From Roseburia_C sp900315735 (lineage in GTDB: Bacteria; Bacillota; Clostridia; Lachnospirales; Lachnospiraceae): a stretch of DNA of 64,000 bases. Positions 9,257 to 17,869 of the stretch are shown piece after piece (the first letter of the stretch is position 1; every line of letters begins with the position of its first letter). The notes beneath the pieces are model-generated. The model worked only from the letters and a program-made list of their open reading frames with translations. It made no database searches and was not told the DNA's origin. A program made the position numbers and the translations under genes. The stretch lies in NCBI GenBank assembly GCA_052118425.1, contig JBQKHF010000014.1; one strand, given 5' to 3'.

Positions 9257-10786
9257 CTAACTATAGACCTTTTTCACTTTAATCACCGGTTTCATACTGA
9301 ATACTTCTTCAAAGAAGGATGCCTTTGACTCAAACAATCCTCTTTCCAAAGTTACATCATCTTCTGTCTCTATGGTAATAATCAGATTTCTTCCGGAAAC
9401 AGAAGTCTTTACATTCTTAAATTTCTGCTTGTGGCTTCTGTCCATGGCATTTGCCACCTTAAGGATTGCTGCAAGCTTGGCTACGGTAAGATAACTGTCA
9501 TGATCCATCTTATCAGCCAGTCTGTCATAGCTGTCTATCGGAAGTGTGTTATAAAGTACCGTAGATGCTACGATTTCACGTTCCAGATGGGTCAGACCGA
9601 TTATTTCAGAAGAAATAATAATGTCATAAGAGCACTGCGGTCCATTAACCAGGCTGACAAATTTACCACAGTCATGAAGAATGGCCGCTGTCCGAAGCAT
9701 CAGCCGCTCTCTGTTTCCCAGTCCGTGAATCTTTTTCATGGCATCAAATATCTGGACTGCCATCTGCTCCAATGCTTCAAGGTGTGGCTGATATCCGAAA
9801 TATCTTTTGGACATACATTCTGCCGCAGATATTACGTCCTCTTCGAAATCATGTGTTGCTTTCACCATATTATGCCGCTGTGCATAATCATATGCTATAC
9901 CATCATTAATATTCACACCCGGAACTACTACATTCTGGGCATTTAATGTGGCAACTAACTGCCGGTAGATAACCAGTGCCGGAATCAGTAAGATATCACT
10001 CTCGTTGGTGATTCCTAATTCCCTTGCAATCTGTCCTGTATTTTTGGCTCTCAATTTCTCCGTATAACGATAGAACTTGTCCGCATCTACCATGCGTTTT
10101 CCATTCTCTTTACTGATTTTTGGCATAAATGCAGAGATGTAATCTCCCATAAAAATGACATAACGGATTCCTTCTTTTGGAAGGTAAAGTGCCTTAAATA
10201 CTTCCAGTTCCTTATCTACAACTTCCTGAATCTGCTGCTCATAATTGCCGCTTTGCATGCCAAGGTCAGAAAGTTTCTCCTGCACACGCATAATTCCAAT
10301 CAGAAGATGCTGTGTGGTAACTACTTTTCCTTTCACGAAAAGTGTAATCTGCATACTGTTTCCACCCACATCTACTACTGCCGCATTCTGACTGGTCATG
10401 TCTTCAAAATTCTTCTGGGATGCCACCGTCTTATAACTGATAAAACGATGTTCGGAATTGCTCAGTACTTTCACTTCAAGTCCGGTACGAATCCGTATCT
10501 GGTCTAAAATAAATGCTTCGTTCTGCGCATCCCGGATAACAAGACCGGAATATGCTTCGTACTCATCTGTCCGGTACATCTCCATAATCCCCACAAATTC
10601 TTTCAGCACCTGACACAGTTCATCCGCTGTCTCATATCCGACATATCCCTGGGAATAAACATCCCTTCCCAGCTCTATTCTGTGGCGGACATGGTCAATT
10701 TCCCGGATTCCTCTCTTAATGGAAAGTTCAAATACTTTCAGGCTGATTTCATAAGACCCGATATAAATTGCTGCAAAAGTCTTCAT
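9257..10786 (-). CDS. ppx: Exopolyphosphatase / pppGpp phosphohydrolase (Ppx/GppA) with HD domain
   Basis: The protein is an ASKHA-fold phosphatase: the N-terminal domain has the phosphate loop (AIYIGSYEISLKVF) and the second has VDVGGNSMQI. The C-terminal third (from about residue 310) is an HD-type helical domain with ILHDCGKFV. This fits the long Ppx type that removes terminal phosphates from polyphosphate or pppGpp. The start has GGAGGAG. The gene lies between the DUF815 ATPase and ppk1 on one strand. The first glycine-rich loop reads IGSYE rather than the more usual IGSNS, a modest deviation. Confidence 0.93.
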   Translation of the reverse strand: MKTFAAIYIGSYEISLKVFELSIKRGIREIDHVRHRIELGRDVYSQGYVGYETADELCQVLKEFVGIMEMYRTDEYEAYSGLVIRDAQNEAFILDQIRIRTGLEVKVLSNSEHRFISYKTVASQKNFEDMTSQNAAVVDVGGNSMQITLFVKGKVVTTQHLLIGIMRVQEKLSDLGMQSGNYEQQIQEVVDKELEVFKALYLPKEGIRYVIFMGDYISAFMPKISKENGKRMVDADKFYRYTEKLRAKNTGQIARELGITNESDILLIPALVIYRQLVATLNAQNVVVPGVNINDGIAYDYAQRHNMVKATHDFEEDVISAAECMSKRYFGYQPHLEALEQMAVQIFDAMKKIHGLGNRERLMLRTAAILHDCGKFVSLVNGPQCSYDIIISSEIIGLTHLEREIVASTVLYNTLPIDSYDRLADKMDHDSYLTVAKLAAILKVANAMDRSHKQKFKNVKTSVSGRNLIITIETEDDVTLERGLFESKASFFEEVFSMKPVIKVKKVYS

Positions 10787-10816
10787 CCGCGCTCCTCCTC
10801 CTGTGTAAATCTTCTG

Positions 10817-12112
10817 TTACGCTTCCTGTCCTAACATATAATTGATAAACTGCTGTGCGGTTCTTCCGGAAAGTCCCCCATGACTTAATTCCCACTTGTT
10901 AGCTTCTGCTAAAAGTTCTTCTGCCGGAAGTTTTACTCCCTGCTTTTCTGCCAGTTCTACGACAATCTGCTGGAATTCTTTCTTGGTCGGTGCCCCAAAG
11001 TAAATAGATACACCAAAACGATATACCAGTGAAAGTTTTTCCTGTACGGTATCAGAAGTATGCATATCCTCACGCACTTCCTCTTTATCTGAAAAGTTCT
11101 CACGAATCAGATGTCTGCGGTTTGAGGTTGCATAAATCAGTACATTGTCCGGTTTCTTCTCCAGACCACCTTCGATTACAGCTTTCAAATATTTATATTC
11201 AATTTCAAATTCCTCAAAGGATAAATCATCCATATATATAATAAATTTATAATTACGGTTCTTTATCATGGAAATAACGGTGTTCAAATCTTTAAACTGA
11301 TGCTTATAAACTTCAATCAGACGAAGACCCTGCTCATAATACTGATTGGCAATTGCCTTTATACTGGTTGACTTACCGGTACCTGCATCACCAAACAACA
11401 GACAGTTATTGGCACTTTTTCCCTTTACAAAAGCTTCTGTATTATCCACCAGCTTCTTCTTTGCAATCTCATATCCTACCAGGTCATCCAGTTTCACATG
11501 AGCGATTTTGGTAATCGGTGCCAGTTCTACAACGCCGTTGGTATTCTGGATACGGAATGCTTTATGTAATCCCAGATTACCTACGCCAAATCTTTCATAG
11601 AATCCGGTTACGCTGTCCTGAAATGCCTTGGTATCCACTGCAGAAGCCAGTTCTACAGCCAGCTCACAGATACAGTCACGGATACGTTTGTTAAATACAC
11701 TTCCGTTGTCATCCGGTCCTTTGAAATTCTGAAGGACATCCATATCATCAATTTCCAGTGTCTTTGCCACTTCATTTAAGTTATAATCAAACATTTCTTT
11801 TAAAATAGCAAAATCATGAGCTGCAATGGCATTAATGCTTCCGTTTACCGCTCCCTTCATTTCACAGGCGGTACTGTATGCATTTTCATTATTTACCATA
11901 ATGAACGCAAGAAAACAGTGCCACAGATTTCCTTCAAAACCGTGGCTCACTGCCAGTTCAATCAGTTGATTCAAACATCGATAATACAATTCTACTATAT
12001 CAGACCGATTGTAAAATTCACTATCATAGTTTTCCAAAATCCATGTAAAATTATAAAATAATTCTCCGTTTTCAAAGTTCTTATATAAAATTAATTCTCC
12101 TGAATGCTTCAT
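10817..12112 (-). CDS. DUF815-family AAA ATPase
   Basis: The N-terminal half is helical. The ATPase core starts near residue 215, with Walker A GDAGTGKST, Walker B-like IIYMDDLSFE and a sensor-like YATSNRRHLI. This combination, with the GLEKKPDNVLIYATSNRRHL stretch, is typical of DUF815. The molecular role of the family is not established. The length (431 aa) is usual. It sits 21 bases after pheA and 30 bases before ppx in the same direction, so it is probably part of the pheA-ppk unit. Confidence 0.9.
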   Translation of the reverse strand: MKHSGELILYKNFENGELFYNFTWILENYDSEFYNRSDIVELYYRCLNQLIELAVSHGFEGNLWHCFLAFIMVNNENAYSTACEMKGAVNGSINAIAAHDFAILKEMFDYNLNEVAKTLEIDDMDVLQNFKGPDDNGSVFNKRIRDCICELAVELASAVDTKAFQDSVTGFYERFGVGNLGLHKAFRIQNTNGVVELAPITKIAHVKLDDLVGYEIAKKKLVDNTEAFVKGKSANNCLLFGDAGTGKSTSIKAIANQYYEQGLRLIEVYKHQFKDLNTVISMIKNRNYKFIIYMDDLSFEEFEIEYKYLKAVIEGGLEKKPDNVLIYATSNRRHLIRENFSDKEEVREDMHTSDTVQEKLSLVYRFGVSIYFGAPTKKEFQQIVVELAEKQGVKLPAEELLAEANKWELSHGGLSGRTAQQFINYMLGQEA

Positions 12113-12133
12113 CTTAATGTCTTACCTGTCTTT

Positions 12134-13264
12134 CTAATAATTTCCGAGAATCTTAAAATTCTCCGCTTCCTCTTTAATTCCATGCAATGCATTCTTCACT
12201 GCACTCTCATTCAAGTTTCCTTCAAAATCGATAAAGAAACGATATTCCCAGTTCCGCTCTCCCAATGGTCTTGATTCTATCTTATTCATGTTTAAATCAT
12301 TAAAGATAAAATGGGATAACATATGATAAAGGGTTCCGCTTTCATGCGGAATTTCAAAGCAAATACTGATTTTTCCGGCATCCTTTAAGAAAATCTTCCG
12401 ACCGGTCACAATGACAAACTTTGTACAGTTATTGCTGTTATCCTGGATATGCTCATCCAATATATCAAGCCCGTAAATATCCGCAGTAAGGCGGCTTGCA
12501 ATGGCTGCCTGTCTTGTAAGTCCGTCCTCTTTAACTTTCTTTGCTGCCATGGCGGTATTCTTAAAGCTGTGCTTCTCCCAGCTCCGATGCTCATCTAAAT
12601 ATCTGCCACACTGCATCAGTGCCTGCGGATGGGAATACACCTGCTCGATATCAGATAACTTGGAGCCTTTCGTTCCAAGCAGGCAGTGGTCTATCGGAAT
12701 AATCTGCTCTCCCACGATACAATTATCATATTCTACCAGCAGATCATAATTTTCTGAAACAATTCCCGCAGAAGAATTCTCAATCGGAAGTACTGCATAA
12801 TCCGCTTCTCCTTTTGCGATTGCTTCCATGGCATCCCGCCAGGTCTGCACATGATAACTGTTTGTGGTATCATGGAAAAACTGCTGCATTGCCATCTGGC
12901 TGTATGCGCCTTCTTCTCCCTGATATACGATTCTTATATTTTTATCCGGAAGCGCCGTTACCTCTTCAAATGGGATTGGCTCCATAATTCCTTTTTCTGC
13001 CAGCTTCTGATACTGCCGTTTTCTGCTCATGCTCATCAGATGCTCAAAAAGCTCTCTGGTTCCACGTTTTAAAAACGGGTCATCCACCATGGAAGTGACC
13101 TTTTCTAATTTCTCTTCTTCTCTTGCCTTATCAAAGACTTTTTTCCCGGTAGAAAGCTTATAATCTGCCACCTGTTCGGTCAGTGCCATACGTTTCTCAT
13201 ACAGTTCTACCAGCTCTTTATCCACGCTGTCAATTTCTGCTCTTATCTCTTTTAAATCTTTCAT
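12134..13264 (-). CDS. pheA: Bifunctional chorismate mutase / prephenate dehydratase
   Basis: Converts chorismate to prephenate and then to phenylpyruvate, the precursor of phenylalanine. Residues 1-85 are an AroQ-type chorismate mutase (RAEIDSVDKELVELYEKR). About 110-285 is the prephenate dehydratase domain (YQGEEGAYSQMA, then LPIENSSAGIV and the TRF-equivalent NCTKFVIV). About 293-376 is an ACT domain with ESRPLGERNWEYRFF, which normally binds phenylalanine for feedback inhibition. It is the first gene of the leftward unit; the 466 bases upstream hold repeat R3 copy A, so its promoter must lie in or beside that element. Confidence 0.95.
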   Translation of the reverse strand: MKDLKEIRAEIDSVDKELVELYEKRMALTEQVADYKLSTGKKVFDKAREEEKLEKVTSMVDDPFLKRGTRELFEHLMSMSRKRQYQKLAEKGIMEPIPFEEVTALPDKNIRIVYQGEEGAYSQMAMQQFFHDTTNSYHVQTWRDAMEAIAKGEADYAVLPIENSSAGIVSENYDLLVEYDNCIVGEQIIPIDHCLLGTKGSKLSDIEQVYSHPQALMQCGRYLDEHRSWEKHSFKNTAMAAKKVKEDGLTRQAAIASRLTADIYGLDILDEHIQDNSNNCTKFVIVTGRKIFLKDAGKISICFEIPHESGTLYHMLSHFIFNDLNMNKIESRPLGERNWEYRFFIDFEGNLNESAVKNALHGIKEEAENFKILGNY

Positions 13265-13356
13265 TGTTATCTTTCACCTTATTATTTTTTTCTATCATAT
13301 ACCATTCCCATTTCGGTTGCAAGTTTCCCAAAAGAAAGTTATAATTTTTATCGTAA

Positions 13357-13696
13357 GAATTGTGGAATTTGGAAATGTTGCAGAGGAGTTTTTCCATTCC
13401 TTTGACTGATTGACAACTTTATCCGGCTGCAGCGGATACATCCTTTCGTCTGCAAGGGGCACTAAGAATTTCCATATCATATCTCGTAGTTGCGGCAACC
13501 GGCGCAAATTCACATCCATGTTCAGCTTGCGCCTCGCCGGCACATCCTGTGCCAGCGTTGCCGGTCGTTGCAGAAATTCCAAGTGCCCTTAGCAGACTTC
13601 GGAAATTGTATCCGCAATCACCCAGACAATGTTGCCATTCTGTCAAATATTGAAAAAAAGAAATAACTGCCTGTCATATTTCCAAATTTCACAATC
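13357..13696 (-). repeat. R3 long-palindrome element, copy A
   Basis: A 340-bp imperfect inverted repeat. The outer arms match at 13357-13376 and 13678-13696; the inner GCGGATACA arms near 13430 and 13612 also pair. The head (13456-13588) has an end stem AGGGCACT/AGTGCCCC, a stem CGGCAAC/GTTGCCG, a hairpin CGCTGGCACA-GGA-TGTGCCGGCG and a stem GGCGCA/TGCGCC. It fills most of the divergent gap between pheA and the DUF5050 gene. I see no other gene in 13265-13730. Confidence 0.85.
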
Positions 13697-13730
13697 ATCC
13701 GATTACATATGACATCAAAGGAGGATTCTT

Positions 13731-14750
13731 ATGAAAAACAAACGAAAAAAGCAACTCTTTATCACGATTGCAATTATCCTTATTCTGATTGCAGTTTTTT
13801 GTCTGATTCACTTTCTCAACCGCACAAAAATGAATTCTGGTTATGTCAATGGAAATACTGCCGGAAATCTTTATAATGGCGGACTTTTCTGTGAAAGTAA
13901 CGGCACTGTTTTCTTCAGTAATCCTTCTGACAATCACAGACTCTATTCCATGAATCCTGACGGCACCAACATGAAGAAGCTTTCCGACGATACCGTCTCT
14001 TATATCAATGCAGATGAACACTATGTCTACTACGTCAGAAATAACAAAAGTGAGGATACCAATTTTTCTTTTCTGAATTTTGGAACCAACAGCTTATGCC
14101 GCATTGACCGTGATGGCGGGAAGGTTACCATTTTAGATGATGACCCAAGTCTTTATGCCGGACTGTACGGAAATTATATTTATTACATCCACTATGACAA
14201 GGAAACGGCTTCCACCCTGTATCGTGTAAAAATCGATGGCACGAAAAAAGAACAGGTTTCCAAATTTCCATATAAGACCTGCTCTTCCAATGGACAGTAT
14301 ATGTACTTTAATGGTGAGAATGATTCCCACTCTCTCCTGCAGCTTGATACTGCCGACAACTCCGTTGCCACACTCTATAGCTGCACCTGTTATGAACCGA
14401 CCGTAATCAATGACATGGCTTATTATATGGATGGTGACAACAATTATGGACTGAGCACTTATTCCTTAAGCAGCGGTGCTGCCAACCTTATCATTCCATC
14501 CCGAATTGACTGTTACAACGTCACCGGGGATTATATCTATTATCAGAAAAATGGAGAGGGTGCCGGTATCTACCGCTGTCTCACTGACGGAAGCAATGAG
14601 GAATTACTGATATCCGGTAATTATACCGCATTACATACCACCTCACAGTACCTTTACTTCTATGCATATGGCAATGACTCTACCTGTTATCAGATGCCAC
14701 TTAGCGGTACCGGAAATGATATCAATGTATTTACGCCGGAGAAGTTATAG
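13731..14750 (+). CDS. DUF5050-type beta-propeller protein, membrane anchored
   Basis: A basic start (MKNKRKKQLF) is followed by one hydrophobic helix (about residues 9-27) without a clear lipobox, giving a signal anchor with the rest outside the cell. The remaining 300 residues are repeated units such as LYSMNPDGTNMKKLSDD, LCRIDRDGG and LYRVKIDGTKKEQVS, the pattern of DUF5050 propellers (TolB-like). GGAGGATTCTT precedes the start. It probably binds or senses something at the cell surface; no catalytic site is visible. It is a single rightward gene in a leftward neighbourhood. Confidence 0.82.
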   Translation: MKNKRKKQLFITIAIILILIAVFCLIHFLNRTKMNSGYVNGNTAGNLYNGGLFCESNGTVFFSNPSDNHRLYSMNPDGTNMKKLSDDTVSYINADEHYVYYVRNNKSEDTNFSFLNFGTNSLCRIDRDGGKVTILDDDPSLYAGLYGNYIYYIHYDKETASTLYRVKIDGTKKEQVSKFPYKTCSSNGQYMYFNGENDSHSLLQLDTADNSVATLYSCTCYEPTVINDMAYYMDGDNNYGLSTYSLSSGAANLIIPSRIDCYNVTGDYIYYQKNGEGAGIYRCLTDGSNEELLISGNYTALHTTSQYLYFYAYGNDSTCYQMPLSGTGNDINVFTPEKL

Positions 14751-14854
14751 TGTTCTTTTTAGACTCATGTTCCAAATGTAAATTTACTCATTTTGATTAT
14801 GAAAATTACTTTTTTGATTAAAGAATCTTTTAATTTATGAAAACGGATTTTCGA

Positions 14855-14886
14855 AAGGCTGCCCACTTGGATAGTGCGGCAGCCTT
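14855..14886. terminator. Stem-loop between convergent DUF5050 and AbiEii genes
   Basis: AAGGCTGCC pairs with GGCAGCCTT around a 14-base loop that itself can pair CAC with GTG. Flanking T-runs are short on both strands, so its strength as a terminator is uncertain. Confidence 0.55.
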
Positions 14887-14912
14887 AACATTCCCCTCTA
14901 ATATCCTTTCAC

Positions 14913-15758
14913 TTAAAATTCAAGCAGTTCTGCGATTCTTAGAATTATTTCCATCACCTCTTCATAAGGAATCTCCGCTGCGTATGTATTGTTTATGCAA
15001 TAATTATTCCAAAGAACTTTTAGGGCTGTATCCTCTCTCATATCCCTTATAATCTCTTTCCACTCCAACATTATCTGCAAGGATTCTCTTTTCTTTGCAG
15101 TTCTTGTAACAGCAAGTTTCAATATTTTAGGATGAATCGACTCCTTATACATATGATAAAACATATATAAATCATAAAAATCTCTGGCTCTTGATGTTCC
15201 AATATTTCTTCTAATAACTGTCTCATATTTTTCCGCTATAATAGTTTCAGTATTATATGCCATAATATCAATTTCATCGTCATCTAATATTGTTTTATAA
15301 GAATACTGAACAGCTCCTGGTGTTATCTCATCTCCTGTAGTAATATCAACCTTTATCTTATTCGAAATTTTTCCATAATGAGCAACCAAAAATGCCCGAA
15401 AATTATTATAATCATCTTTTTCTCTAATTGTTACAAGTCTTTCAAATTCAAACTCTATATTATCGCCAACATCAATCAGAAGAATCTCTTGAATTACCTT
15501 TTCTATCTCATCTTCTTCCACATTGATTCCAGTTACCGTAGTATCCATATCCATGGTAGTTCTTTCAGAGATTCCAAGCATCGATGATATTAACAATCCA
15601 CCCTTTAATATAAAATTATTTTTATATGGTGACTTTGCCAATCTTTCCAGAATTCGTTCAAGCAAAAATATCTGCAATACTTCTTGTGGCTGTAACTTTC
15701 TCTTTTCTGCCAAACTTCTTATCTGTCCCTTTAATTGTTCTGGTGTTCTCTCCTTCAG
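14913..15758 (-). CDS. abiEii: AbiEii-type nucleotidyltransferase toxin
   Basis: This is the toxin half of a type IV AbiE toxin-antitoxin pair. It has a nucleotidyltransferase fold with KGGLLISSMLG and the DxD pair in TTMDMDTTV (about residues 37-57), then AEKYETVIRR and ARDFYDLYM, the usual C-terminal motifs. Studied relatives modify the tRNA 3' end or bind GTP and stop growth. The first ATG/GTG/TTG in frame is TTG at 15713, which would cut off the conserved start. I place the start at a CTG at 15758, 7 bases after GGAGG, giving MKERTPEQLKGQIRSLAEKR, the normal family beginning. This CTG overlaps the antitoxin stop as CTGA. Confidence 0.88.
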   Translation of the reverse strand: MKERTPEQLKGQIRSLAEKRKLQPQEVLQIFLLERILERLAKSPYKNNFILKGGLLISSMLGISERTTMDMDTTVTGINVEEDEIEKVIQEILLIDVGDNIEFEFERLVTIREKDDYNNFRAFLVAHYGKISNKIKVDITTGDEITPGAVQYSYKTILDDDEIDIMAYNTETIIAEKYETVIRRNIGTSRARDFYDLYMFYHMYKESIHPKILKLAVTRTAKKRESLQIMLEWKEIIRDMREDTALKVLWNNYCINNTYAAEIPYEEVMEIILRIAELLEF

Positions 15759-16354
15759 CCCAGCACCTCCATATATGTCCGAACCTTCTGTTCCAAATGA
15801 AAAGCTCTGGAATATTTGATAATCTTTCTTGGATTACACATTCCACCAAAATACTCCTTCAAAGCCTGTGTATACACTTGAACATCAATGCTCTTTTTAT
15901 CTCTTATCAAATCACAAATACATCGTTCCAAATCATATACCTTAACGTCATATCCCTGCGGACTTTTTAACATCACAATACCTAAATCCCACAGTTCTTT
16001 CTTACAATAATGAAACTTTGTATTCTCATAGCTCTTCTTTATTCTGGAAACATTATCTCCCTGAGGAACCGTTAAATCCAGATTATGTGGCACTCTATCC
16101 GAAATTCCATGTAAGAATAATGCAGTTCCATGGGAAAATATCAATTTATCAGACCTGCTTTGAATAATTCTGAATTCATCCGGCTGCTCATCTGCTAAAA
16201 TATAATTTCCATGAGATTCTTTTAAGATAATTCCTTTTTCCAGACTATCATATAGTAACAACCGGTCTATACCCGCCTTCTGAATGTCACCTGCAGATGC
16301 AATTCCACCTTTTTGTTCCATTACTAACTTTAATTTATCAATATAATAATCCAC
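15755..16354 (-). CDS. abiEi: AbiEi-type antitoxin and autorepressor
   Basis: The N-terminus is a winged helix (IASAGDIQKAGIDRLLLYDSL), and the rest is the AbiEi C-terminal antitoxin domain (FSHGTALFLHGISDR, then LERCICDLIRDKK and ALKEYF). AbiEi proteins neutralise AbiEii and repress their own promoter. The open frame extends to 16399, but a GTG at 16354 stands 4 bases after a near-perfect GGGAGGTGAT and fits the usual family length, giving 199 aa. A perfect inverted repeat lies about 45 bases upstream. The stop overlaps the toxin start. Confidence 0.88.
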   Translation of the reverse strand: MDYYIDKLKLVMEQKGGIASAGDIQKAGIDRLLLYDSLEKGIILKESHGNYILADEQPDEFRIIQSRSDKLIFSHGTALFLHGISDRVPHNLDLTVPQGDNVSRIKKSYENTKFHYCKKELWDLGIVMLKSPQGYDVKVYDLERCICDLIRDKKSIDVQVYTQALKEYFGGMCNPRKIIKYSRAFHLEQKVRTYMEVLG

Positions 16355-16397
16355 GAAAATCACCTCCCGTTCAAATCGTTCTTTCATTCTATCATAC

Positions 16398-16426
16398 AAA
16401 AGAACAATTGTAAATATTGTTCTTTT
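16398..16426. promoter_or_regulatory. Probable AbiEi operator (inverted repeat)
   Basis: AAAAGAACAAT and ATTGTTCTTTT form a perfect 11-bp inverted repeat around 7 bases. A further half-site (AAAGAACG) lies at 16440-16447. AbiEi repressors bind inverted repeats in their promoters, and the position just upstream of the antitoxin start fits. Confidence 0.65.
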
Positions 16427-16503
16427 ATTTTAATATATTAAAGAACGTTTTGTTTTTAATCTTTAGGATTACTGCTACGCTTATATAAAATAAATAGCAT
16501 ATA

Positions 16504-16530
16504 GCGCAGTGCTCGCCAAGTCTGTATGTA
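16504..16530 (+). repeat. R2 repeat fragment
   Basis: The stretch GTGCTCGCCAAGTCTGTATG recurs with few changes at 45298-45317 (GTGCTCGCCAAATCTGCATG). It lies in the 300-base gap between abiE and ilvA, which otherwise holds the abiE operator, R1 copy 3 and the ilvA terminator. Confidence 0.55.
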
Positions 16531-16550
16531 CTTTTTCTCCTGAATGCACT

Positions 16551-16592
16551 TACAGAACCTGTCACTGGCAGTTTCTTACGGATATCTGGCAC
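16551..16592 (+). repeat. R1 hairpin repeat, copy 3
   Basis: CAGAACCTGTCACTGGCAG is followed by TTTCTTACGGATATCTGGCA, then an A-run that is the U-tract of the ilvA terminator. Confidence 0.75.
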
Positions 16593-16637
16593 CAAAAAAG
16601 GACATATCTACTTCCAATTTAGGAATTTGATATGTCC
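16593..16637 (-). terminator. Intrinsic terminator after ilvA
   Basis: GGACATATC (16600-16608) pairs with GATATGTCC (16629-16637), with extra pairing in the loop (CCAATTTAGG). Six U follow on the minus strand. It ends the smc-ftsY-ilvA transcript. Confidence 0.8.
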
Positions 16638-16657
16638 TGTCAATTTCTTATTTCCCC

Positions 16658-17869
16658 TTACAGGCTGGTACGAACCTGTTTTGGTTTATAACCTTCTTTT
16701 TCCAAGGCATTGATAATCTGCTGTTTATGTTCTGCGCCAAAGCACTCTAATGTAATGCGAAGCTCTACTGCTGCAGTACGGTTGGTTGTTACAAACTGGT
16801 TATGCTCCAGCTTGATAACATTTCCCTGCTCTCTTGCGATGGTTCCGGATACTTTACAAAGCTCACCCGGCTTATCCGGAAGCAGTACGGATACGGTAAA
16901 GATTCTGTCACGGAAAATAAGTCCCTGCTGAACTACAGAAGACATGGTAATGACATCCATGTTTCCACCACTTAAGATGGATACGACCCGTTTGTCTTTC
17001 ACGTTCAGATGCTTTAATGCAGCAACGGTAAGTAAGCCGGAGTTCTCTACCACCATCTTGTGGTTTTCTACCATATCAAGGAAAGATACGACCAGTTCAT
17101 CATCACTTACGGTAATGATATCGTCTAAGTTCTTCTGAATGTATGGGAAGATTTTTTCTCCCGGAGTCTTTACTGCGGTACCATCAGCAATGGTATTTAC
17201 TGTCGGAAGTGTTGTAACCTTGCCCTCTTTAAAGGAAGCCTGCATACAATTTGCGCCAGCCGGCTCTACACCGATTACTTTAATCTTTGGATTCAGTAAT
17301 TTTGCAAGAGTAGAAACACCGGTTGCCAGTCCGCCTCCTCCGATTGGTACTAAGATATACTCCACCAGTGGAAGTTCCTTGAAGATTTCCATAGCAATGG
17401 TTCCCTGACCGGTTGCAACGGTTAAATCATCGAAAGGATGGATAAAGGTATATCCATGCTTCTCTGCCAGTTCATATGCATGTGCACATGCTTCATCATA
17501 AACATCTCCGTAAAGGACTACATCAGCGCCATAGCTCTTGGTACGGTTTACTTTAATCAATGGTGTTGTGGTTGGCATTACAATGGTTGCTTTACAGCCA
17601 TAGCATTTTGCTGCATAAGCAACACCCTGTGCATGGTTTCCAGCAGAAGCAGTAATCAGTCCACGTTTTCTTTCCTCTTCGGACAAAGTGCTGATTTTGT
17701 AATATGCACCACGTACTTTATATGCTCCGGTAAACTGCATATTTTCCGGTTTCAGATATACTTTATTACCGGTCTGCTCGCTTAAATAATTGCTATAGAT
17801 TAATTTGGTCTCTAAGGTTACTTCTTTTACTTTTTCACTTGCTTCTTCAAACTTATCTAATGTTAACAT
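16658..17869 (-). CDS. ilvA: Threonine ammonia-lyase with ACT domain
   Basis: PLP-dependent enzyme that turns threonine into 2-oxobutanoate and ammonia. The PLP lysine is K51 in FTGAYKVRGAYY. SAGNHAQGVA binds the substrate, and the phosphate loop is VPIGGGGLATG. The C-terminal 75 residues are an ACT domain. At 403 aa it is the short, catabolic-like IlvA/TdcB type with one ACT domain. The start codon lies inside the end of ftsY (7-base overlap, GAATGTTAA), so its translation is probably coupled to ftsY, an unusual neighbour for this gene. It is the last gene before a terminator. Confidence 0.94.
   Translation of the reverse strand: MLTLDKFEEASEKVKEVTLETKLIYSNYLSEQTGNKVYLKPENMQFTGAYKVRGAYYKISTLSEEERKRGLITASAGNHAQGVAYAAKCYGCKATIVMPTTTPLIKVNRTKSYGADVVLYGDVYDEACAHAYELAEKHGYTFIHPFDDLTVATGQGTIAMEIFKELPLVEYILVPIGGGGLATGVSTLAKLLNPKIKVIGVEPAGANCMQASFKEGKVTTLPTVNTIADGTAVKTPGEKIFPYIQKNLDDIITVSDDELVVSFLDMVENHKMVVENSGLLTVAALKHLNVKDKRVVSILSGGNMDVITMSSVVQQGLIFRDRIFTVSVLLPDKPGELCKVSGTIAREQGNVIKLEHNQFVTTNRTAAVELRITLECFGAEHKQQIINALEKEGYKPKQVRTSL

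Noticed and set aside
13419..13646. Minus-strand frames of 75 and 95 codons in R3 copy A
   Set aside because: They lie in the palindromic arms and head and have no ribosome site.
16593..16657. Possible riboswitch before or after ilvA
   Set aside because: The stem is a simple terminator downstream of the gene, and ilvA is translated from the ftsY transcript.
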